Positions 42,647 through 51,325 of a stretch of DNA of 64,000 bases are shown here, in pieces. Each line of letters begins with the position of its first letter. Position 1 is the first letter of the stretch. Below the pieces are notes generated by a model, which saw only the letters and a list, made by a program, of their open reading frames with translations, was not told the origin of the DNA and searched no databases. A program made the translations under genes and the position numbers. The stretch is from an uncultured Collinsella sp. (lineage in GTDB: Bacteria > Actinomycetota > Coriobacteriia > Coriobacteriales > Coriobacteriaceae): assembly GCA_958427145.1 (NCBI GenBank), contig CAUAAZ010000002.1, positions 1-64,000 of the forward strand, written 5' to 3'.

Positions 42647-45423
42647 CAGAATCCTCCAAACTCACGATCTTCACGTGCCATCTCGGCGTCGACAGATTCC
42701 AGCGCGGCAAGACCCTCTTCGTCCAGCAGAACCTCGCGCGGCTTGGAACCGTCGGGCGGGCCGACGACACCCTTTTCTTCCAGCATGTCCATAATACGCC
42801 CGGCACGCGCATAGCCAACCTTCAGACGACGTTGCAAGCCAGATGTGGAGCCAAGCTGCGATTCCACCACAATATGGGCGGCTTCCCAAATGAGCGGATC
42901 ATCGTCTTGCGGCTCGGCGACTCCGGTGCGGACAATACCGCCGCCACCCGCCATGGACATAGAAGCGGGCGCCACGGCGGACAGGATCTCCTCGTGGTAG
43001 TCGGGCTCGCTCTGCGACTTGACGAACTCGACAATCTCGTTGATTTCGTCATCCGAGACAAAGCAGCCCTGGATACGGCGAGGCTTGCCCCAGTCGACCT
43101 TGGAGAACAGCATGTCGCCCAAACCGGTGAGCTTTTCGGCACCCATCTGGTCGATGATGACGCGCGAGTCGATGCCCGTGGCGACATTAAAGGCGATGCG
43201 GTTGGTGATGTTGGCCTTGATAAGGCCCGTCACCACGTTTGAGCTGGGGCGCTGCGTGGCCACGATAAGATGAATACCGGCGGCACGGCCCAGCTGTGCA
43301 ATACGCACGATCGAGGCCTCGACATCCTTACCGGCAACCATCATCAGGTCCGAGAGCTCATCAATGATGATGACCAAGTAGGGCATCTTTTGCGGCGGGT
43401 TGTCGTAATGCTCAAACTCGCCGGCGGCCTGCTTTTCGTTGTAGGTCGAGATCTTACGAACGTTAAGGCGCTCGAAGACCTTCAGGCGACGCTCCATCTC
43501 GGACACGGCCCATTGCAGAGCGCTCGCGGCCTGCTTGGGCTCGGTCACCACGGGCACATAGAGATGCGGCAGACCGTTATAGCCCGCAAGCTCGACGCGC
43601 TTGGGGTCGACCATGATCAGGCGAACATCCTCGGGAAGAGCGCGCATGAGCAGGGTCGTGATGATGGAATTGATCATCACCGACTTACCGGAACCCGTGG
43701 TACCGGCGATCAGCAGGTGGGGCATCTTGGCAAGGTCGGCGACGACCGGCGTGCCCTCGGCATCGCGCCCGATTGCGAGCTCAAGCGGACCGCCCTTCAC
43801 ATAGGGCAGCACGTCGCCCAGGTTGACGTTCTGGCGCTTGCGATTGGGGATCTCGATGCCCACGAGCGAGGTGCCGGGGATCGGGGCAAAGATACGCACC
43901 GACTGGGCAGCGAGCGAAAGCGCGATATCGTCCTCGAGGCTCGAGATCTTGCTCACGCGCTCGCCCTCGCCAGGTTGCAGCTTAAAGGTCGTCACCGTGG
44001 GGCCGGCGATCCAGCCGACCACGCGGGCACTGCGGCCAAACTCAAGCAACGTGGACTGAAGCGACTCGGCAGTCTGTTCCAGCTCCTTGTCAGAAGACGC
44101 GGAGGACGCCGACTGCGGGTCGGCATGCAGGATTTCGAGTGGCGGAAGCTTAAGGCCGTCCTCTTGTTCGCCCTCGGCATCGGCAGCGGTGCCATCCGCT
44201 CCCCCATCGCCGGCTGCAACAGGAGCTGCGGAAGCCGTAGAGGAGGCATCGGCAACCTTGGGATGCTTTAGGAAGTCGGGGATCTGCGGAGCTGCCGAAA
44301 CGGGATTCACGGCAAACGGCGGTTCAGACTCGTCAGCCTTGTCCGGGTCGTCTTCTATCGAAAACTGTCCAGTGACCTGTCCGCGCTTGGCATGGCGGCG
44401 CGGCAGCAAAGTGGTCTTGGCGGTCTCGAGCGGAGTCTCGTCGTCCTCGTCATCGCCCTCGGTGAGTTCAATTTCACTATCGGACCAAGACGGGTCGGGC
44501 TCGCTCGTGTTGAGCTTGGGCGCAGCCTTGCCCTTCTTGGCATGGCGACGCGGAAGCAGCGTGGTCTTGGCGCGCTCGGCCTCCACGGCCTCGGAGACGT
44601 CGACAAACGGATCATCGTCCTCGTCGTCATCCAAAACAGGATCAACATCGCCACCCATGACCGTGGTCACGGCGGCATCAGTTCCCTTCTGGCGCAGAAT
44701 GCTCAGATGCGGACGGGCGACGCCGGGAACCGACAGGGCCTCTTCATCGCCCCACGGGCTCGCATTGACATCGGCACGACGACGCTCGGCAAAATCGGCG
44801 GCGCGATCGCGTGCGGAGCGCAAAACACCGCCCACCGAGAAGCCGATAATGACCAGGCCAACGACGACAAGTCCCAGCAAGACAACCATGGCAATAGGTT
44901 TACCCAGGGCGTTTTGCAAGGTACTTGCGATAAAGGCGCCAATGTATCCGCCCGAGGCGGAAAGGTTCTGCGGCGTAAACATGAGGTCGCACGAGTCGTT
45001 CGTACCCGGCACCATCAACGACAGGATAGAGACAATGGCCACAAAGACCACGGCGCCGCCCGCGACCGAGCGAATGTTGAGCGGGGAGTCCTCACCCAAA
45101 AAGAGCGTGGCGGCAAACAGCAAGATGACGATCGGCAGCACGTAGGCGCCCAGGCCAAAGCCAAGATGGTAGAAACCGGCAACCGCAGCTGTCACGGGTG
45201 CCGTTGCCGGGGAAATCACGGCAATGAAGGACGCAATCGCCAAAACGGCAATGACCACGCCGGCGATATCGCGATTGGCCGAAGGCTCGACCAGGGGCTC
45301 GAACTCATCGAACTCGGATTCGTGGCCCTTATTGGCACGAAGATGGGAACCGGCACCCTTAGCAGATGCCGGTTGGTTGTTGGCCTTATTGCCTTTGGCG
45401 TTTTGTGCAGATCCGCGCGCCAA
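42646..45423 (-). CDS. ftsK: DNA translocase FtsK/SpoIIIE
   Basis: 925-residue septal DNA pump. Four membrane segments lie at about 55-220 (for example IAGVVIAVLAIASFIAVIS), then a ~250-residue acidic linker with two copies of AKTTLLPRRHAK (285-296, 335-346), then the motor: ALSLAAQSVRIFAPIPG, Walker A GTTGSGKSVM near 573-582, Walker B VIIIDELSDLMM, and the C-terminal gamma winged helix (SQLGSTSGLQRRLKVGYARAGR) that reads KOPS-like DNA. Starts 1 nt after rnj; rodZ follows with an overlap. Confidence 0.96.
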   Translation of the reverse strand: MARGSAQNAKGNKANNQPASAKGAGSHLRANKGHESEFDEFEPLVEPSANRDIAGVVIAVLAIASFIAVISPATAPVTAAVAGFYHLGFGLGAYVLPIVILLFAATLFLGEDSPLNIRSVAGGAVVFVAIVSILSLMVPGTNDSCDLMFTPQNLSASGGYIGAFIASTLQNALGKPIAMVVLLGLVVVGLVIIGFSVGGVLRSARDRAADFAERRRADVNASPWGDEEALSVPGVARPHLSILRQKGTDAAVTTVMGGDVDPVLDDDEDDDPFVDVSEAVEAERAKTTLLPRRHAKKGKAAPKLNTSEPDPSWSDSEIELTEGDDEDDETPLETAKTTLLPRRHAKRGQVTGQFSIEDDPDKADESEPPFAVNPVSAAPQIPDFLKHPKVADASSTASAAPVAAGDGGADGTAADAEGEQEDGLKLPPLEILHADPQSASSASSDKELEQTAESLQSTLLEFGRSARVVGWIAGPTVTTFKLQPGEGERVSKISSLEDDIALSLAAQSVRIFAPIPGTSLVGIEIPNRKRQNVNLGDVLPYVKGGPLELAIGRDAEGTPVVADLAKMPHLLIAGTTGSGKSVMINSIITTLLMRALPEDVRLIMVDPKRVELAGYNGLPHLYVPVVTEPKQAASALQWAVSEMERRLKVFERLNVRKISTYNEKQAAGEFEHYDNPPQKMPYLVIIIDELSDLMMVAGKDVEASIVRIAQLGRAAGIHLIVATQRPSSNVVTGLIKANITNRIAFNVATGIDSRVIIDQMGAEKLTGLGDMLFSKVDWGKPRRIQGCFVSDDEINEIVEFVKSQSEPDYHEEILSAVAPASMSMAGGGGIVRTGVAEPQDDDPLIWEAAHIVVESQLGSTSGLQRRLKVGYARAGRIMDMLEEKGVVGPPDGSKPREVLLDEEGLAALESVDAEMAREDREFGGF
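44386..44571. repeat. Pair of 36-bp coding repeats in the ftsK linker
   Basis: 44386-44421 and 44536-44571 both encode AKTTLLPRRHAK; the DNA copies differ only at scattered, mostly third-codon positions, so the peptide appears to be conserved by selection. Confidence 0.8.
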
Positions 45424-45424
45424 A

Positions 45425-47095
45425 CTAAACCTCCATGACGACCGGGATGATCATCGGACGGGTGCGCGTACGGCTCCAGATAAAGTTGGAGAGCGAATCG
45501 CGCACGGCTTTGCGAATGGCATCGGAGCCGCTGCTGGTAAAGCTAAACTTGCCCTTCTCGATCGTCTTCATAATGGATGCGGAGGCATCCTCGGAGAACT
45601 GGTCGTCGATGGCAAACGAAACGCCGCGGCCCGAGAACTCGATAGCCTCGATCTTCTTGTGCTTGAGCGAGACGATGGCAACGGCCGTGACCATACCGTC
45701 GTTGGCGAGCTTTTGGCGATCACGCAGGACGATGGGATCGGTGTCACCGATGCGCAGGCCATCGACGTAGACGACGCCGGACTCGACGGGCGTACCGCGC
45801 TTGACGATACCGCCGCGCATCTCGAGCGTGTCGCCGTTATCGAGGATAAAGATGTGATCATCCTTAATGCCCATCTTACGGGCCAGCTGGGCATGGGCAC
45901 GCAGGTGCACGGCCTCGCCGTGAACCGGCATAAAGTAGGTGGGCTTGGCCATGGCCATCAGAAGCTTGAGCTCCTCCTGGCTGCCGTGGCCCGAGACATG
46001 GACGAGGGCGCGATTCTTATCCCACACATCGCAGCCAAGCTTGGCCAGGCTGTTGACGACCTGCTGCACGGCCTTCTCGTTGCCAGGAACGGGCGTAGCG
46101 GACAGGATGACGGTATCGCCCTCGTGGATGGAGAGTGTCTTGTGCTCGCCGTTGGCCATGCGGGACAGGGCCGACAGCGGCTCGCCCTGAGAGCCAGTGC
46201 ACATGACGACAATCTTGTCGTCGGGCAGGTTATCGATATCGAAGGCATCGATGATATCGGCATCGTCGATGTTGAGGTAACCCAACTCACGCGCCACGCG
46301 GGTGTTGGTGAGCATGGAGCGGCCGGTCACGACGACCTTGCGGCCGCACTTGCGAGCGGCGTCGCAGATCTGCTGCAGGCGATGGATATGGCTCGAGAAC
46401 GACGCGACGAACACGCGGCCCGGAGCGTTCTTGATGGCGTGCAGCAGGTTGGGACCGACCTCGGCCTCGGACTTGGTAAAGCCCGGAACCGTGGCGTTGG
46501 TGGAGTCGGAAAGCAGCAGGTCGATGCCCTGCTTGGCGAAGCGGCTGATGGCGGCATAGTCGGGCGTGACGCCGTCGATGGGCGTCTGGTCGAGCTTAAA
46601 GTCGCCCGTGTGCATAACGGTGCCCTGGTTGGTGCGAATGAAAACGCCCAGTGCACCCGGGATGGAGTGCGTCATCGAGAAGAAATCGAGCGAGATGCCA
46701 CCGAGATTGACATGGCTTCCACCCTTGACCTCGCGGAACTTGGGTGCACGGATGCGGAACTCGGAAAGCTTGCCCTCGATAAAACCGAGCGTCAGCTTGC
46801 TCGAGAAGATGGGCACCTTGTTGTTGAGGTCCTGCAGCAGGTACGGAAGCGAACCGGTGTGGTCCTCGTGGCCGTGGGTAACGATGATGCCGCGGAGCTT
46901 CTCCTCGTTCTCCAGAACATAGGTGTAGTCGGGAAGCACCAGGTCGATACCGGGCTGGGAATCGTCGGGAAACATGAGGCCGGCGTCGACGAGCACCATG
47001 TCGTCGCCGCACTCGAAGACCGTCATGTTCTTGCCGATGCCGTCAAGGCCGCCGAGCGGAATGATCTTCAAGGGAGATGATTTTTTAGCTGCCAT
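45425..47095 (-). CDS. rnj: Ribonuclease J
   Basis: 556-residue metallo-beta-lactamase/beta-CASP RNase with 5'-3' exo- and endonuclease activity. Metal site THGHEDHTGS at about 73-82, beta-CASP SGHGS block (HVSGHGSQEEL), and C-terminal domain. IIPLGGLDGIGKNM is the family start. The ATG at 47095 is preceded at some distance by AAAGGAAA; the longer frame upstream has no ribosome binding site. With pnp, rny and ybeY nearby, this half of the window concentrates RNA turnover genes. Confidence 0.97.
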   Translation of the reverse strand: MAAKKSSPLKIIPLGGLDGIGKNMTVFECGDDMVLVDAGLMFPDDSQPGIDLVLPDYTYVLENEEKLRGIIVTHGHEDHTGSLPYLLQDLNNKVPIFSSKLTLGFIEGKLSEFRIRAPKFREVKGGSHVNLGGISLDFFSMTHSIPGALGVFIRTNQGTVMHTGDFKLDQTPIDGVTPDYAAISRFAKQGIDLLLSDSTNATVPGFTKSEAEVGPNLLHAIKNAPGRVFVASFSSHIHRLQQICDAARKCGRKVVVTGRSMLTNTRVARELGYLNIDDADIIDAFDIDNLPDDKIVVMCTGSQGEPLSALSRMANGEHKTLSIHEGDTVILSATPVPGNEKAVQQVVNSLAKLGCDVWDKNRALVHVSGHGSQEELKLLMAMAKPTYFMPVHGEAVHLRAHAQLARKMGIKDDHIFILDNGDTLEMRGGIVKRGTPVESGVVYVDGLRIGDTDPIVLRDRQKLANDGMVTAVAIVSLKHKKIEAIEFSGRGVSFAIDDQFSEDASASIMKTIEKGKFSFTSSGSDAIRKAVRDSLSNFIWSRTRTRPMIIPVVMEV

Positions 47096-47280
47096 AGGTT
47101 CGTGTGGTTTCCTTTCTTCGAAACGGGTCTGGAACAACCGACGGGGCGCTTCTGGCAAACCGACCGCCGGGAACGTACAAACATGCATCACAGAGTCGAC
47201 GCAGTAACCACAGTATGATACCCATTTGCCCACCAACAGACCACCCATGCATCAAAGCCCCATCTGAACTGGTCTATCCC

Positions 47281-47427
47281 GCCGGTCTGGTCTCAGCGGG
47301 CCCGGCACGGGCTAAGTTTCCTGCTCTACAGTCCTGCGCAAGACGGAAAGCACATTAAGTGCTTTCCTTTGCGTGCGGAACTCGCGATAAACTTAGCCCG
47401 TGCCGGGCCCGCTGAGACCAGACCGGC
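47281..47427 (+). repeat. Palindromic element PE4
   Basis: Arms 47281-47319 and 47389-47427 are perfectly complementary over 39 bp. The 69-nt interior holds box 1 TGCTCTACAGTCCTGC (47322-47337), an inner hairpin (47345-47353 with 47359-47367, loop ATTAA) and box 2 GCGGAACTCGCG (47375-47386). No ORF is supported in 47096-47746. Confidence 0.9.
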
Positions 47428-47491
47428 CAAAATGGGACAGGTTTATTTTGGTTGGTTTTATCTGAGGATATGCCGGGTGTGCAGCTATCGA

Positions 47492-47518
47492 CAATTCAGA
47501 AAAAAGAAAGCTGAATTG
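47492..47518. other. Small hairpin between PE4 and PE5
   Basis: CAATTCAG (47492-47499) pairs with CTGAATTG (47511-47518) around an A-rich loop. No terminator T-tract. It sits midway between the two opposed elements, as the 25891-25933 hairpin does between PE2 and PE3. Confidence 0.55.
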
Positions 47519-47551
47519 ACCATCTGACAAAATCGAAACCCGCACCAACCA

Positions 47552-47700
47552 GCCCTTTTGCTATTCCCGGCGGGGGCCGCGGATAAAGTTTATCGCGAGT
47601 TCCGCACGAACAGGAGGCCACTTAATGTTGCCTCCGTCGTGAGCAGGACTGTAGAGCAGGAAACTTTATCCGCGGCCCCCGCCGGGAATAGCAAAAGGGC
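47552..47700 (-). repeat. Palindromic element PE5 (opposite orientation to PE4)
   Basis: Arms 47552-47591 and 47661-47700 are perfectly complementary over 40 bp, with a sequence unrelated to PE4 except the innermost AAGTTT. Interior on the - strand: box 1 (47643-47658), inner hairpin 47613-47621 with 47627-47635 (8 of 9 pairs, loop ATTAA) and box 2 (47594-47605), all matching PE4. The right arm runs into the pnp terminator. Confidence 0.9.
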
Positions 47701-47723
47701 GACCCCTGTCCGGGGTCGCCCTT
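47693..47723 (-). terminator. Rho-independent terminator of pnp
   Basis: On the - strand a 10-12-bp stem (47712-47721 with 47697-47706), GGACA loop and TTTT (47693-47696), 24 nt after the pnp stop. Its distal stem and T-tract are also the end of the PE5 right arm. Confidence 0.88.
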
Positions 47724-47746
47724 GTTGAGCTGCTTATGTGTAGCTA

Positions 47747-49993
47747 TTACTCGGCGTCATGGTGACGGCGGGGCTTGCGGCCTCCGTTGTCGCCGGGACG
47801 GCGCGGACGATCGCTACGCTCGGAGCGCTCGCGACGCGGACGCTCACGACGCTGGAAGTGCTCGCCGTCGCCCTCGGAGGCACCCTCGGCGCGAGCCGGG
47901 GCCTCGGGCTTGTCAAGACGATCGAGCGAGATCTTGCCGCGATCGTCGACCTCGATGACGACGACCTTGACCTCGTCGCCAACGTTAAGGACGTCCTCGA
48001 CCTTCTCCACGCGGCCCTTGGCAACGCGGGAGATGTGCAGCAGGCCGTCCTTACCGGGCAGCAGGTTGACGAAGGCGCCGAAGGGCTGGATGGAGACAAC
48101 GCGACCGGTGTACTCCTCGCCCGGCTCGGGAACCTTGATGATGAGCTTGATGCGCTCGACGGCCTGATCGACGGACTCGCCGGTACCGCCGACAAAGACG
48201 GTACCGTCCTCCTGGATGTCGACCGAAGCGCCGGTCTCGTCCTGAATGCCGCGGATGACCTTACCGCCGGAACCGATGACGTCGCGAATCTTATCAGTCG
48301 GAACCTGGATGGAGACGATACGCGGAGCGGTGCTGCGCGTGGTGTGGCGCGGCTCGGGGATCACATCGAGCATCTTCTGCAGGATGAAGGCGCGACCCTC
48401 CTTGGCCTGCTGCAGGGCGCGGGCCAAGATGTCGAAGGTAAGGCCGGTGGCCTTGTTGTCCATCTGCAGGGCGGTGATGCCCTCGGTGGTGCCGGTGACC
48501 TTAAAGTCCATGTCGCCCAGGAAGTCCTCGAGACCCTGGATATCAGACAGGACGACGGTCTTGCCCTCCTCCTGAATCAGGCCCATGGCGATACCTGAGA
48601 CCGGGCGCTTAATGGGCACGCCGCCGTCCATAAGGGCGAGCGTGGAGCCGCAGGTCGAAGCCATCGAAGAGGAGCCGTTGGACTCCATGACCTCGGAGAC
48701 GACGCGGATGGCGTAGGGGAACTCGTTCTCGTCGGGAAGCACCGGAAGCAGAGCGCGCTCGGCCAGATTGCCGTGACCGATCTCGCGGCGCTTGGGGCTA
48801 CCCATGCGGCCTGTCTCGCCGGTGCAGAACGGCGGGAAGTTGTAGTGGTGCATGTAGCGCTTGCCCTCGGTGGGCTCGATAGTATCCAGACGCTGGCCCT
48901 CGTTGAGCATACCGAGCGACAGGACGGAGAGCACCTGGGTCTGACCGCGCTGGAACAGGCCGGAGCCGTGAACGAGCGGCAGGTAGTTGTCCTTCACCAT
49001 GATGGGACGGATCTCGTCAGCGGCACGACCGTCAACGCGCTCGCCGGTCTCGACGACCATGGTGCGCATGGCCTTCTTCTCGAGCTTCTTGAGCGCCACG
49101 GGGATCTCGCGCTCCCAAGCGGCCTGCTCCTCCTCGGTGAACTCGGCGCGGATGGACTCCTTCAGAGCCTCGACTTTGCCGATACGGGAGAGCTTGTCGG
49201 CGTCGCGAAGGGCGGCTGCCATCTCGTCATAATGAGCGAAGATGCGCTCCTGGACTTCCTCGACGGGCTGGTCGAGCGGGTACTCCTTCTTGACGATAGC
49301 GCCGTTGACCTGCTCCCACTCGGCGACGAACTCATCCTGAGCCTGGCAGAAGGCAGCAAGGGCCTCCTGGCCAAACTTCATGGCGGCAAGCATGTCGTCC
49401 TCGGAGATCTCCTCGGCACCGGCCTCGACCATCGAGATGAAGTCGGCAGATCCGCCCAGCTCCAGGTCCAGATCGGAGTTCTCGCGCTCCTCGTAGGTGG
49501 GGTTGACGATAAACTCGCCGGTCTCCACGTTACGGCCGATGCGCACGCAGGCAAGCGGGCCCTCGAAGGGCACGCCGCCGAGCGTCATGGCCAGAGAGGC
49601 ACCCATGACATTGATGACGTCGAAGGGGTTGACCTGGTCGGCGACGAGCGAGGTGGCGACGATGTGCACCTCGTTGCGGAAGCCGTCCGGGAAGCTCGGG
49701 CGAATCGGACGGTCGATCATGCGCGCGGTGAGCGTGGCCTTCTCGCTGGGACGGCCCTCACGCTTGAGGTAGCCACCCGGGATGCGGCCGGCGGCGTACA
49801 TCTTCTCGTTGAAGTCGACGGTCAGCGGGAAGAAGTCGTAGTTCTTGCGCTCCTTGGAAACGACCACGGTATCGAGCATCGTGGTGTCGCCTTGCTTGAC
49901 CAGACAGGCGCCGGTGGCCTGCTTGGCAAGCTCGCCGGACTCAAAGGTGTAGGTCTTGCCGTACAGCTCAAAGGTCTTGGATACGAGTATCAT
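47747..49993 (-). CDS. pnp: Polyribonucleotide nucleotidyltransferase (PNPase)
   Basis: 748-residue phosphorolytic 3'-5' exoribonuclease. Two RNase PH domains (FDVINVMGASLAMTLGGVPF; ALLPVLPDENEFPYAIRVVSE with SMASTCG), KH domain (DKIRDVIGSGGKVIRGIQ) and S1 domain (GEEYTGRVVSIQPFGAFVNL). The last ~50 residues are a disordered, Arg-rich tail (RRERPRRERSERSDRPRR), longer than in E. coli. GGAGAA precedes the ATG; a leader hairpin lies just upstream. Confidence 0.98.
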   Translation of the reverse strand: MILVSKTFELYGKTYTFESGELAKQATGACLVKQGDTTMLDTVVVSKERKNYDFFPLTVDFNEKMYAAGRIPGGYLKREGRPSEKATLTARMIDRPIRPSFPDGFRNEVHIVATSLVADQVNPFDVINVMGASLAMTLGGVPFEGPLACVRIGRNVETGEFIVNPTYEERENSDLDLELGGSADFISMVEAGAEEISEDDMLAAMKFGQEALAAFCQAQDEFVAEWEQVNGAIVKKEYPLDQPVEEVQERIFAHYDEMAAALRDADKLSRIGKVEALKESIRAEFTEEEQAAWEREIPVALKKLEKKAMRTMVVETGERVDGRAADEIRPIMVKDNYLPLVHGSGLFQRGQTQVLSVLSLGMLNEGQRLDTIEPTEGKRYMHHYNFPPFCTGETGRMGSPKRREIGHGNLAERALLPVLPDENEFPYAIRVVSEVMESNGSSSMASTCGSTLALMDGGVPIKRPVSGIAMGLIQEEGKTVVLSDIQGLEDFLGDMDFKVTGTTEGITALQMDNKATGLTFDILARALQQAKEGRAFILQKMLDVIPEPRHTTRSTAPRIVSIQVPTDKIRDVIGSGGKVIRGIQDETGASVDIQEDGTVFVGGTGESVDQAVERIKLIIKVPEPGEEYTGRVVSIQPFGAFVNLLPGKDGLLHISRVAKGRVEKVEDVLNVGDEVKVVVIEVDDRGKISLDRLDKPEAPARAEGASEGDGEHFQRRERPRRERSERSDRPRRPGDNGGRKPRRHHDAE

Positions 49994-50006
49994 TGTTCTC
50001 CTTTAC

Positions 50007-50029
50007 CCCGCAGACCCCTTGTCTGCGGG
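50007..50029 (-). other. Leader hairpin just upstream of pnp
   Basis: A perfect 9-bp stem (50007-50015 with 50021-50029, 5-nt loop) ends 13 nt before the pnp start, close to the ribosome binding site. A second perfect 6-bp repeat (50073-50078 with 50083-50088) lies further up. Either may be an RNase-processed autoregulatory leader, as known for pnp in E. coli. Confidence 0.6.
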
Positions 50030-50095
50030 CTTCTCATGTGACGCGAGCCCCCTGCCCCCGCCACGCTTCAGAGCGTGATTGTTCACGCCCTTACA

Positions 50096-50128
50096 CAAAA
50101 AGAGCGCCCCGCTGCGCAGGACGCTCTT
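50096..50128 (-). terminator. Rho-independent terminator of rpsO
   Basis: On the - strand a stem built from AAGAGCG and CGCTCTT with internal pairs (50100-50128) is followed by a T-run (50096-50101), starting 16 nt after the rpsO stop. pnp therefore needs its own promoter or read-through. Confidence 0.82.
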
Positions 50129-50143
50129 AGCATGTACAAATCC

Positions 50144-50422
50144 TTACTGGATGTTGTCGCGGATGCCCAGAGCCTTGATGAGCTCACGGTACTCGACGAT
50201 GTCGCTCTTCTTGATGTAGGAGAGAAGACGACGACGACGACCGACGAGCATGAGCAGGCCACGACGGGTGTGGAAGTCCTTCTGGTGGGACTTCATGTGC
50301 TCGGTCAGCTCCTTGATGCGCTCGGTCAGGATGGCGACCTGAACCTTGGGGTTGCCGGTGTCGACCGGGGTGTTACCGAACTGGGCAGTCAGCTCCGCCT
50401 TGCGCTCTTTGGAAACAGTCAT
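50144..50422 (-). CDS. rpsO: Ribosomal protein uS15
   Basis: 92-residue S15, binding the central domain of 16S rRNA. Conserved TGNPKVQVAILTERI, HMKSHQKDFHTRRGLLMLVG and RRRLLSYIKKSDIVEYRELI. AAAGGTG precedes the ATG at 50422; the longer upstream frame is rejected on length. Followed by pnp, the common rpsO-pnp order. Confidence 0.98.
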   Translation of the reverse strand: MTVSKERKAELTAQFGNTPVDTGNPKVQVAILTERIKELTEHMKSHQKDFHTRRGLLMLVGRRRRLLSYIKKSDIVEYRELIKALGIRDNIQ

Positions 50423-50442
50423 TGTTTCACCTTTCGTTTTAC

Positions 50443-50458
50443 GTCGCCCACGGGCGAC
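50443..50458 (-). other. GC-rich palindrome in the rpsO leader
   Basis: GTCGCCC (50443-50449) and GGGCGAC (50452-50458) form a perfect 7-bp inverted repeat about 20 nt before the start codon. S15 represses its own mRNA through structured leaders in several phyla; this is a candidate. Confidence 0.45.
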
Positions 50459-50560
50459 TCGATTCGCCTCGGACTGGGAAGCCGCCGGTGGAGCGAGCAA
50501 CCAAGATCGAGGTACCAACAGGTCGGTATGTTACCACAAGCAGCCCGCGCCTGCGCATCA

Positions 50561-51310
50561 TCACCGACCCAACATGAATTCCATCGCACGGAGGCGCTGA
50601 TCGGTGTGCGTCGCAGCCCACACATGCGAAAGCCCGAGCAAGAACGCCGCCGTATGCGGGTCGATTTTCTCGGCCAAAAGCGCATCGAACGTCATAGACA
50701 TGAGGGCGCGTAGCCACGCGACCTCACCGGTCGACACCAGCTCGGCACCCGGAACGCTCGACGCGCACGAGCCGCACATGAGCCCGCCGGCCCGTGGTGA
50801 AAAATACGACAGCATGGGGTCTCCGCACAGCACGCATGCCGAAAAATCGGGTCGGTAGCCAACGTGCGACAGCAGTTTAAAGACAAAGGCCGCCACGAGC
50901 AGGTCCATATGTGCCGAGTCGAGCCCGCTGCCGACAAGCGTGAGCGCCCGCTGCGTGATGGCAAAGGTAAACGGGTCCTCGGCGTCCTCGAATGAGCATA
51001 CGCGCGCGACCTCGGCGATCGCGCTTGCAGCGCAGGTCGTCTCGTAATCGGGCGCAGCGCCGAGCGGAGCCTCCATAAGCTCGGCCTGGGAAACCACGTC
51101 GAGTGACCGTCCATGCGCGAGCAGCATATCGACGGTACAGAACAGCTCGCAGCGCGCAGCCAGGCGTCCACCGGGTTTGCGGGCGCCCTTTGCCACGGCA
51201 CGAACCTGCCGACCCCGCTCGTCAAGCATCGTCAGGATCAGGTCCGTCTCTTTGAGCTTCGTCTTATCGAGGACGAGCACCTTCGTACGATATGTCCGGG
51301 AGCCTGCCAT
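50561..51310 (-). CDS. recO: DNA repair protein RecO
   Basis: 249-residue RecFOR pathway mediator. N-terminal OB fold (KVLVLDKTKLKETDLILTMLDERG, GARKPGGRLA), helical middle and a C-terminal zinc site with CVLCGD and CGSC pairs. Sixteen nt after era, in the classical phoH-ybeY-dgkA-era-recO order. Confidence 0.95.
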   Translation of the reverse strand: MAGSRTYRTKVLVLDKTKLKETDLILTMLDERGRQVRAVAKGARKPGGRLAARCELFCTVDMLLAHGRSLDVVSQAELMEAPLGAAPDYETTCAASAIAEVARVCSFEDAEDPFTFAITQRALTLVGSGLDSAHMDLLVAAFVFKLLSHVGYRPDFSACVLCGDPMLSYFSPRAGGLMCGSCASSVPGAELVSTGEVAWLRALMSMTFDALLAEKIDPHTAAFLLGLSHVWAATHTDQRLRAMEFMLGR

Positions 51311-51325
51311 GCGCGCCGCGCGCCC

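Noticed and set aside
47281..47700. PE4/PE5 as integron attC sites
   Set aside because: attC sites have short imperfect arms with extrahelical bases and a conserved GTT core at the ends. Here the arms are long, perfect and not conserved, and no integrase or cassette genes are present.
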